9,354 bases of DNA from Pseudomonadota bacterium (lineage in GTDB: Bacteria; Desulfobacterota; Syntrophia; Syntrophales; JADFWA01). Where the stretch lies: positions 1 through 9,354 of the forward strand of contig JAUWQS010000046.1 in assembly GCA_030610915.1 (NCBI GenBank). The letters are read 5' to 3'. The position numbers and the translations under genes were made by a program. The notes beneath the pieces were generated by a model. That model searched no databases. It was not told the DNA's origin and saw only the letters and a list, made by a program, of their open reading frames with translations. This document shows, one piece after another, positions 1-5,915 of this stretch; the stretch's first letter is position 1; each line of letters starts with the position of its first letter.

Positions 1-22
1 AGAATATAAGATTTTGTCTCAA
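1..22 (-). CDS. Start of a downstream gene, cut off by the window edge
   Basis: A TTG codon at 22-20 opens a frame that stays open to the window edge and would read M-R-Q-N-L-I-F. It is called only because a strong Shine-Dalgarno (31-39) lies 8 nt upstream and because it begins 41 nt after the stop of the large STAND gene on the same strand, as the next cistron of an operon would. Seven residues are too few to name a product. An hsdR or a partner of the STAND protein would fit the position, but nothing in the sequence shows either. Confidence 0.35.
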
Positions 23-30
23 CTGATGAA

Positions 31-39
31 CCTTCTCCT
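31..39 (-). promoter_or_regulatory. Ribosome binding site for the edge gene
   Basis: The minus strand reads AGGAGAAGG, a near-ideal Shine-Dalgarno, 8 nt before the TTG at 22-20. There is no ATG or GTG at a usable spacing, so this site decides the start. It is the strongest ribosome binding site in the window. Confidence 0.45.
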
Positions 40-63
40 GATTCGGATGAACCAAGCTCAGAC

Positions 64-3000
64 TTACCTTAGAGAGATTTGTTGACCACACATTTTCTTA
101 TATCTTGTGACGGTTATACTTCCGCGAAAATCGGTGTTAAAGTCAGATACAGGTGAAACATTATTCCACCCATCATTCAATGCTTGCATGGCTGCCATTA
201 GATTTGGTCTATGATCATATTCCGTTTCAGATACTTTTTTAAAAATATTAATTAAATCCGCCGCTGCTTTCTGGGATGCTTCAAATGCATCGACCATTTT
301 AACAGTCACAGAGTGAATATGGCTTTGAAGCAACTCTAAACCAAGATTGTCAAGTTCAGGGAGTCTTTCAAAATCCCTAATATGGGCTGCAAGAAGAGAC
401 AATTCCGCAGTAGATTTCAGAAACCTTAAAGCAAATTCAAATTGCGGCACTTTCCATATTTCTAACCCCAATTTAGCCCATGCATCTTGAGGAATAGGCT
501 GCTGCACTAAATTCCACCAGCCAAGTAGTTCATTCGTTTCTTTATTTGACAAAAGAACGGGCAAGGAAACATGCCATGCGGTGGCATCAAGGCACTTGCC
601 CCTTACCAGAGGAACAATAACAACATAATTCCACCTGAGCTGAGCAACAAAGTTTCCTAACTCACGATTATCGACCCTTTGCACGGCTTGTGGGATCGCA
701 GCAAATACTTGCTCTAAAGAATTGTATATATCAACAGGATACCTTCCATCAATCTGGAGCCACAACGCAGGGTCTTTTTCCCAAAATATATCTTCTGCCA
801 TGACAGTGATTTGTAGAGCTTCGGATGAAATTATTTTACACTGCTTTTGCAAGTTGTTTCTAATCTTTCTCACAATTTCCTTAAACCGCTTAGAGCTTTC
901 ATTCAATGCATTCTGCATTATTTTTGCAGGATGGAATATAAAGAAATACCACATCATTAGCAGACTTTGGAAAACATCATTTTCCTGATGCTCCAACCAG
1001 TCGAGTTCATTAGGACTAACACGTTTCCCCAAGAGACTTCTGAATTCATTTTGGAATACCGACAAATTTTTAATTGCGTCTGTAAGGTTTAAATTTGAAA
1101 GACGTATCATATCAAGATTAATGCCCTGCTGAGTTGCCACCTCTTCCAGTTTGGCTTTATCAGCTCCTGTATTACTTGTTCTCCCAAGATATGGGTTTAA
1201 GGTCATAGCGTGAATTGATTGACCGAAAAAATTGGATAGAGTTCTAATGTATTCCCCATAAGCCTTAAGGAAAGGCTTGTATTTCTTAATTGCCAGACCT
1301 TTTCTGTTAACATTTGGGGATTTTTTTGGCTTTTTTGGGTCTGGCAACCCAGAGGTATATTCATCAACAAAACCCCATTCATCGACGGCACATCTTGGCA
1401 GCGGCGGTGGTTTGTGCAATTGTCGCTGACAATGGGACCAGTCAACGTCGTCGACTAAATTACCAAGCAACTTGATTGGTTTCTGTTTTCGGAAATAAAC
1501 ATTCAGGCCGTTTAAAAGCTGCTTTACATTGCTTATGACAGCTTGCCTGAGATTAAATATTGCTTGAATATATTCATCCCAGGTCATAGGTCTTTGCGGT
1601 ATTTCGCCCAATCCCCTGAATGTGGAATTGACTGAAGTAAGCCAGTACGGGGGAAAGCGAAAAGATGGGATCCCAGATTTCACTGACGAATCATTTAATG
1701 AAATTAAATCGGGCAATAATCTATGGCCGTAGCCCTGAGAAGCAAATTCACTACGATCAGGAAAGAGTTTCCTCAGTATTGATAGCCGTTGCACAGCTTC
1801 TTCGTTAAAAAAATCTTTGTGCTCCTGAGAATAAGATTCACTATCGGACGCATAATATTCCTCTTGGTCGAGCTTTAAAATAAAGTGTGCGGTAATTTTT
1901 TCTCCATTATCTTCCAATGCTACTGTTTGAGACTCATTTCGAAAACGATCTACTATTCTGGATCTATTTTTCTCCAACCAAGGATTAAACGACTCCCCGT
2001 ATCCTTGAGATAATCCAAGAATGAGATTTGACAATTCCTCGACGGGTAATGCGTTGATGGCTATATTTAAGTCGGATTCAGGCAGCCATTCCGAAAGGGG
2101 CCACGAAATTCCTAACCGTCCTATCCAGAAAACCACCCTTCCCCCAGCAGCCCAATCAGAATCGGAAATGGGAGAAAGTGGTTTCTGGTTTTGTTTAGAT
2201 AACCAGTTTTTTGCATATTCAAACACCTTTCTTTTGTCTGTCTGACGAGCTTGAAACGCCTCTATTTGTAACGCTCTTTCCTCAGTTGCAAGGCCCTTCC
2301 ACCAGGATCTTCCCAGTCCCTCACCAATATCAACAATATCAAAATCCATTAAAAAATACCAACCGCTTCCTGAGTCATTATAGGCTTCTTTTATCAATTG
2401 CTGATTGCCTTTCGTGTATTCAAGTATTCCCAGCCAGATTAGAGCTGTTGTAACTCCAGATAGTGCCACCCACCGATTGGGCTTGAATTCTGCAACAAAC
2501 GCCAAAAATGACTCTAAATCTGCGTGATGACGTGAAAAAGAATGTATAAGAAACGTTGCAATATCTTCTTCCTGCATAAATTCAAGGCACATCCCCGCAT
2601 TGGAAGCCCATGGAAACAATGTGGGTTCTGTTAAAAGTTCTGCCAAGATGTTGGAACGGATAGGGTGCAGTCCTTGAACAAGAGCGCCATCTATACTGAC
2701 TCTTATAAAATATTCTTTTTCTAATGTCTCAAATGTTCTGCGTGGTGAAAGCAACCCCGTATGTTTTGCTAGTGGCCTTGTTTTCAAGCGTGCTTCATAA
2801 GCCGATGCCACTGAAATAAGTCTGATAAGTTCAGTCTCCTTTTCACTCCTTTTGCCTTCTCTCACTTCATCTTCGATACGATTTATTTGTTGTGTTAGTC
2901 TTTGTTTAAGAGAAAGTCCTTGGGTAACCAGGTAAACAAATTCCAAAAGTGGTCCTTCACCCCCAAACTTATTCCAAGCATCCTCAAAGTCAAGGATTCT

Positions 3001-4044
3001 TGCAGGCATACGAGTCTCTTCGAGTGATTGATATAATTCCCGAGCTTCGGAAAGATCAAATTTAAGTTCAATGTCAGAAAAACGAAATTCAACACCAGAG
3101 ATGTTTGACCGGCGAAAATCTTCCTCACGAATTGTTACAAGTACGCGGATAGTTCGATGGTCTGCCAGTTGCTTGACCAGTTCGGGCCAATCAACATCTT
3201 TAGGTGAAACATCAACAAACACAATCATTGGAACGCCGATGGCATCCGCATGACTAACTAAGGCTTTTGCCACACTAAGGGCATGTTGTTTGTTTTCAAC
3301 TAACTGAACTTGAAAACGCCAGAACTCCGGATAAAATTCTCTCAAGAAGCGGTATGCCAAAGTTGTTTTGCCCTGGCCAGAAGCTCCATGAATGATTACT
3401 ACTTTGCTTGATTCGAACTTTTCAGTGATCTTGTATATTTTCTTGGGTCGCAAAATATCAAGGTTTGCGAGAATGTGTTCATATTTAGCAGAAATACCCT
3501 CATAAAATTCTTGGGATAAAACGGCTTTATCATCTTCTAAGATCTTTCGATCTTCAATCGGCACAATGGAAGTGAACCATTCTTTGTAATACGAGCTTCG
3601 AGCCGCAAAGAACTTTCCGATATTATTAAGTTTGTCGATCAGGATTTTTTTAGTAATCTCAGTCTTGTTTTCAGCGCAGACATAAAGCCAAAACATTAAA
3701 ATTTCAAAGGCCGAATCAGGATCAATACCTGTAAATCCACCTTTGAATGATGCATCCAAATCTTCTTTTATGTCAGTTTCAGTCAAAGGGATTATTTGTA
3801 ATGTCGACAAGAGAGTTTCTGCTTCTGTTTTAGATAACAGGCCATAATTGCTAAGCTTTTCTACCACTCTTTTTCGTTCATCGCCTTCAGTTTCGATGCT
3901 CCGAAGTAATTCGGCCCCTATCTTGCCAAAACTTACAACAATAATATTTAAATTAGAATTCTCTTTCAGCAGATCAGCTGCTCGGTAAAAAAAAGAATTG
4001 GGCTTTGGGGGAGAAAACGAGGAGATGGAAAGGCTCAGCGCCAA
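64..4044 (-). CDS. STAND P-loop ATPase with large helical C-terminus (3' part of split gene)
   Basis: The long open frame encodes 1,326 residues counted from a TTG at 4044. That TTG has no Shine-Dalgarno and is probably not a real start; the frame itself is open from 4065. Walker A is GASGQGKTT at residues 220-228 (bases 3361-3387). Walker B is the hydrophobic strand ending in D278 (MIVFVDVSP). A sensor-like strand ends in R306 (VLVTIREEDF), and a GxP-type motif (GGEGP) sits near 361-365. A winged-helix-like segment follows to about 472 and includes LHPIRSNILAELL. These are hallmarks of STAND ATPases. Residues 480-1326 are helix-rich, with many tryptophans and a proline-rich patch near 880; I see no TPR, WD40 or LRR periodicity and do not recognise the family. 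There is no signal peptide or membrane segment, so it is cytoplasmic. It is likely a defence sensor or effector; the trigger is unknown. Confidence 0.85.
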   Translation of the reverse strand: MALSLSISSFSPPKPNSFFYRAADLLKENSNLNIIVVSFGKIGAELLRSIETEGDERKRVVEKLSNYGLLSKTEAETLLSTLQIIPLTETDIKEDLDASFKGGFTGIDPDSAFEILMFWLYVCAENKTEITKKILIDKLNNIGKFFAARSSYYKEWFTSIVPIEDRKILEDDKAVLSQEFYEGISAKYEHILANLDILRPKKIYKITEKFESSKVVIIHGASGQGKTTLAYRFLREFYPEFWRFQVQLVENKQHALSVAKALVSHADAIGVPMIVFVDVSPKDVDWPELVKQLADHRTIRVLVTIREEDFRRSNISGVEFRFSDIELKFDLSEARELYQSLEETRMPARILDFEDAWNKFGGEGPLLEFVYLVTQGLSLKQRLTQQINRIEDEVREGKRSEKETELIRLISVASAYEARLKTRPLAKHTGLLSPRRTFETLEKEYFIRVSIDGALVQGLHPIRSNILAELLTEPTLFPWASNAGMCLEFMQEEDIATFLIHSFSRHHADLESFLAFVAEFKPNRWVALSGVTTALIWLGILEYTKGNQQLIKEAYNDSGSGWYFLMDFDIVDIGEGLGRSWWKGLATEERALQIEAFQARQTDKRKVFEYAKNWLSKQNQKPLSPISDSDWAAGGRVVFWIGRLGISWPLSEWLPESDLNIAINALPVEELSNLILGLSQGYGESFNPWLEKNRSRIVDRFRNESQTVALEDNGEKITAHFILKLDQEEYYASDSESYSQEHKDFFNEEAVQRLSILRKLFPDRSEFASQGYGHRLLPDLISLNDSSVKSGIPSFRFPPYWLTSVNSTFRGLGEIPQRPMTWDEYIQAIFNLRQAVISNVKQLLNGLNVYFRKQKPIKLLGNLVDDVDWSHCQRQLHKPPPLPRCAVDEWGFVDEYTSGLPDPKKPKKSPNVNRKGLAIKKYKPFLKAYGEYIRTLSNFFGQSIHAMTLNPYLGRTSNTGADKAKLEEVATQQGINLDMIRLSNLNLTDAIKNLSVFQNEFRSLLGKRVSPNELDWLEHQENDVFQSLLMMWYFFIFHPAKIMQNALNESSKRFKEIVRKIRNNLQKQCKIISSEALQITVMAEDIFWEKDPALWLQIDGRYPVDIYNSLEQVFAAIPQAVQRVDNRELGNFVAQLRWNYVVIVPLVRGKCLDATAWHVSLPVLLSNKETNELLGWWNLVQQPIPQDAWAKLGLEIWKVPQFEFALRFLKSTAELSLLAAHIRDFERLPELDNLGLELLQSHIHSVTVKMVDAFEASQKAAADLINIFKKVSETEYDHRPNLMAAMQALNDGWNNVSPVSDFNTDFRGSITVTRYKKMCGQQISLR

Positions 4045-4228
4045 GTGCTTTAACTTGTACCACTTCTATCAGGTTGTGATCGGTATCATAGACAGCAAGA
4101 TCTTCTTTACCTTCCGGTTGAAATATCAGATTCTCGTTATCGCTCACATCGAGCATGCGCCTGAGTGTATACAGTGTTTGTAGTCGGTATCCACGATAAG
4201 ATGCGCTTGCATCAGATGTTACAGACAT
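3974..4228 (-). CDS. PD-(D/E)xK nuclease N-terminal fragment (5' part of split gene)
   Basis: This frame of 84 residues from the ATG at 4228 (95 if an upstream TTG at 4261 is used) begins with SYRGYRLQTLYTLRRML. It continues with a charged strand containing PEGKEDLAV and ends its recognisable part at EVVQVKAL. The pattern E...ED...QxK fits the QxK variant of the PD-(D/E)xK nuclease fold found in Cap4/DUF4297 and Mrr-like effectors; the QVK lies at 4049-4057. After QVKALGAE the frame runs into unrelated residues and stops at 3974, while the natural continuation (LSISSFSPPKPNSFFYRAAD) is in the other frame. The ATG at 4228 is chosen because GAGAGG lies 11 nt upstream; a TTG at 4231, spaced 8 nt, is an alternative. 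As written the peptide has the catalytic motif but not the rest of the fold. Confidence 0.65.
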   Translation of the reverse strand: MSVTSDASASYRGYRLQTLYTLRRMLDVSDNENLIFQPEGKEDLAVYDTDHNLIEVVQVKALGAEPFHLLVFSPKAQFFFLPSS

Positions 4229-4237
4229 CAAGACTTC

Positions 4238-4247
4238 ATCCTCTCTT
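4238..4247 (-). promoter_or_regulatory. Ribosome binding site of the nuclease-STAND gene
   Basis: The minus strand reads AAGAGAGGAT, with the GAGAGG core 11 nt before the ATG at 4228 and 8 nt before the TTG at 4231. The same ten bases occur at 4704-4713, in front of the DUF262 relic and at a comparable distance behind an hsdS 3' end. The ATG also overlaps the TGA (4228-4230) of the hsdS-relic frame as TGATG, a typical coupling arrangement. Confidence 0.5.
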
Positions 4248-4294
4248 GGATGTTTTTGCAAAATAGAAACCTATTGATTAATGTTAGGTAATAA

Positions 4295-4350
4295 ATGAAG
4301 CCCCTTTTCTGGAGTTTGAGTTTGTCGCGGTATTGTTCTTCGGTATGGAT
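4295..4350 (-). repeat. Direct repeat of hsdS 3' end, diverged copy
   Basis: This 56-bp block matches 4753-4808 with 7 mismatches and no gaps; 4305-4332 is identical to 4763-4790. The two copies are in direct orientation, 458 bp apart, flanking the DUF262 and HsdR relics. Recombination between them would remove the relics and fuse hsdS to the segment in front of the STAND gene. Confidence 0.85.
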
Positions 4351-4454
4351 TATGGCACATCAATGTCACCCTCAATATGCTCCCAGTCCATCTCCTTAAA
4401 CTGCTCGATAAAGAGGATCTTCACATCTGCATTTTCATCAGGTAAAGTTGCCAT
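4350..4454 (-). pseudogene. Short relic resembling the N-terminus of type I restriction subunit HsdR
   Basis: From the ATG at 4454 the frame reads 34 residues to TAA, including FIEQFKEMDWEHIEGDIDVP. This pattern (a helix, then a WE-x-I-x-G-D core followed by VP) resembles the start of the N-terminal domain in HsdR subunits, just before their usual TERxxFREVLL stretch, which is missing here. The join to the hsdS relic occurs exactly where that stretch should begin. The frame continues upstream through a TAA at 4476-4478, so the true start of the lost gene is uncertain. The assignment is from memory of the family and is moderate at best. Confidence 0.4.
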
Positions 4455-4595
4455 ATTGTCTTTCAGTGAAGCATCTTATGCGACCGCTTCTTCTTGTGTT
4501 GCCAACAGCTCTTTCTGAATATATTTTTTCAGATCAGCAGCAGCGGTAAAATACAACTATCCGTTTTGATTAACAACTTTCTCAATATCCTTCCC
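4455..4595 (-). pseudogene. Unidentified coding relic with nonsense codons
   Basis: In the same frame as both neighbouring relics this stretch reads as protein-like sequence (for example LYFTAAADLKKYIQKELLA). It is interrupted by TAG at 4557-4559 and TAA at 4476-4478. I do not recognise the family. The unbroken phase from 4697 down to 4350, with only substitution-type stops, suggests either one decayed gene or in-frame deletion junctions between several. Confidence 0.4.
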
Positions 4596-4697
4596 TTAAA
4601 CTTTCACCTGTTCACGGTTCCAGACATATCCCCTTTGAAACTTGGGCAGTGCCATAGTCCCGAGATCAATTTGATCAAGTATGGTTGATATCTTCAT
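4596..4697 (-). pseudogene. DUF262 (GmrSD-type) N-terminal relic
   Basis: An ATG at 4697, 22 nt after the hsdS stop and behind a good Shine-Dalgarno, opens a frame of 33 residues ending in TAA. It contains MALPKFQRGYVWNREQV, which closely matches the conserved opening motif of DUF262 domains (typically LPxFQRxYVWxxEQV). That domain is the ParB-like nucleotide-using half of GmrSD-type modification-dependent nucleases, and it also occurs in genes inserted within type I restriction loci. The sequence stops where the family continues with its GLMxSL helix, so only the first tenth or less of a normal gene remains. It was probably a cistron of the hsd operon before truncation. Confidence 0.7.
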
Positions 4698-4705
4698 AAT
4701 AAAAT

Positions 4706-4712
4706 CCTCTCT
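4706..4712 (-). promoter_or_regulatory. Ribosome binding site of the DUF262 relic
   Basis: The minus strand reads AGAGAGG, 8 nt before the ATG at 4697 and only a few bases after the hsdS stop. It is still intact, so a short 33-residue peptide may be made from the operon message. Confidence 0.5.
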
Positions 4713-4718
4713 TTAAAT

Positions 4719-5915
4719 TTAAACCCTGACTTTGCCGGTCAATAAGTCGTGCATGAGGCTCTTTTTCTGGAGTTTGAGTTTGTCGCGGTACTGCTCTTCG
4801 GTGCGGATGCGAGCGCCATGGGTGTCCATGACTGAGGCGATATGAAGCTGTTCGTCCGTGGATGGAAGAGCTAACCGATACTCACCTAACTCTTTTCTGT
4901 TAATTTTCGGAAAGCCGCTTCGTTCAGATACTGACGCGGCAAAACGGCTAAAGTGCTCTCCAAGTATAACATCGAGTAGAAAGCGGGGCACCAAAGACGG
5001 ACCTGGTTGTAGAGGATACATGTCCGCACTGCATAGTCCCTGCCTGTCAGCAAGTACAGCCTTCCGAAGATAGGGGCGAATTTTACTATACAAAACATCC
5101 CCCGGCTTAAATTCATACTTTCCGCTGATAGCACCTTGTTCTATTGCAGTCTCAAGGCATAGCAATCTTCCTGTAACTGATTCGATATGGTCAGGAGCTA
5201 TCAGAGGCCAATGACAATAAGGCATCTGCTTTGGATCAACTTGTCCATTGGGTAAAGATACGTGGTCAAGTAATCGTACCACAGCCCATTCCTTCGGTAT
5301 CCTCCCCAACGTCGAATCCTTAAACTGTTCGGGGTGGGTTTTTGGGTCGCGGAGTTTGCCGTTTTTGTCCAGGCCGCGGGTGAGCAGGTCATGGAGCATG
5401 CCCTGCTTCATGGCTTTGAGCTTTGAAATAAGCGCTTCGGTTTTTTGAATGGTCTCGTCTATGGTGTCGAGAATTTCGGCGATGCGGTGTTGTTCGGGAC
5501 AAGGAATATCGGCAACCTGTAAGTTAGCAAGCTCTTGTTTCCCTATTGCTTCAAATGTTGATCCTTGCGCAACAACGCGAAGGCTTGTCGCCCAATAGCT
5601 TAACAAATGCCAACCCAGATTGATGTCGATGCCATTTTTAAACCGAATAGCAGCAAGTCCTCTTCCAATGCAATACACTCGATCTGCTTTGTTAAGATCA
5701 CCTACCGGTGCTCTGACGCTGATCAGGATGTCTCCAGGATTGCAAATCTTTTTTGGTCGAATGCAACTTACAACAAAGTTTGGAGTAATAGTGCCAAACT
5801 CAGCACAACCTTGAAGGAAGGGGATACCTTCATCTGATTCAACAACAAATTTCGAGTCAGGGGATTGCCCCATTTCGAATGTAGCAAGCTGATCGAGACT
5901 GATAGAATCAAACAT
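4719..5915 (-). CDS. hsdS: Type I restriction-modification specificity subunit S
   Basis: HsdS recognises the two halves of the bipartite DNA target and positions two HsdM subunits. The 398-residue product has the classic layout: target-recognition domain 1 (about 1-138), and a central conserved helix (139-190) containing [17 protein letters not shown] and [12 protein letters not shown]. The linker [16 protein letters not shown] leads into target-recognition domain 2 (about 205-350), followed by the distal conserved helix (351-398) with [12 protein letters not shown] and ending [10 protein letters not shown]. The length is normal for the family. The start is set at the ATG at 5915, which overlaps the hsdM stop by 8 nt; an in-frame TTG at 5927 is possible. 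There is no clear Shine-Dalgarno, so translation is probably coupled to hsdM. The sequence specificity cannot be read from the protein. No frameshift or missing part is seen. Confidence 0.95.
   Translation of the reverse strand: MFDSISLDQLATFEMGQSPDSKFVVESDEGIPFLQGCAEFGTITPNFVVSCIRPKKICNPGDILISVRAPVGDLNKADRVYCIGRGLAAIRFKNGIDINLGWHLLSYWATSLRVVAQGSTFEAIGKQELANLQVADIPCPEQHRIAEILDTIDETIQKTEALISKLKAMKQGMLHDLLTRGLDKNGKLRDPKTHPEQFKDSTLGRIPKEWAVVRLLDHVSLPNGQVDPKQMPYCHWPLIAPDHIESVTGRLLCLETAIEQGAISGKYEFKPGDVLYSKIRPYLRKAVLADRQGLCSADMYPLQPGPSLVPRFLLDVILGEHFSRFAASVSERSGFPKINRKELGEYRLALPSTDEQLHIASVMDTHGARIRTEEQYRDKLKLQKKSLMHDLLTGKVRV
4753..4808 (-). repeat. Direct repeat of hsdS 3' end, copy within intact hsdS
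   Basis: This is the parental copy of the 56-bp direct repeat, encoding HsdS residues of about 370-387 in the distal conserved region. Its partner lies at 4295-4350. Confidence 0.85.

Larger units (their letters stand above)
64..4228 (-). pseudogene. Frameshifted nuclease-STAND ATPase gene (Avs-like), whole extent
   Basis: Read as one gene, 4228 to 64 would encode about 1,390 residues: a small PD-(D/E)xK nuclease domain, a linker, a STAND-type P-loop ATPase with winged helix, and a roughly 850-residue helical C-terminus. The reading frame changes once, between 4048 and 3977, so the two halves are also listed separately. Apart from this one shift there is no internal stop in more than 4 kb, which argues for a very recent mutation, a sequencing error, or frameshift expression. 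Nuclease-STAND fusions of this size are known in Avs (AVAST) anti-phage systems, where the C-terminus recognises a phage protein and the ATPase drives oligomerisation and nuclease activation. Assignment to Avs is inference; the domain order is seen. The composition is more AT-rich than hsdM and radC, consistent with separate acquisition. Confidence 0.7.
4228..4359 (-). pseudogene. hsdS 3'-end relic
   Basis: Bases 4295-4350 copy the 3' end of the intact hsdS (4753-4808) without gaps, including 28 identical bases in a row. They encode [18 protein letters not shown], against [18 protein letters not shown] in the intact gene, i.e. the distal conserved helix of an HsdS. The frame is open from 4359 and reads on through unrelated AT-rich sequence to a TGA at 4228-4230, but it has no usable start codon. 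It is therefore a fragment of a second hsdS, or of a duplicated segment, rather than a gene. Confidence 0.75.

Noticed and set aside
4333..4688. Two short plus-strand frames (4333-4518 and 4494-4688) in the relic region
   Set aside because: The opposite strand carries recognisable DUF262, HsdR-like and HsdS peptides, so these frames are shadows.
4350..4697. Stop-codon readthrough or recoding to make one protein from the relic frame
   Set aside because: Both TAA and TAG would have to be read through, while intact neighbours use TAA and TGA as normal stops; decay is simpler.
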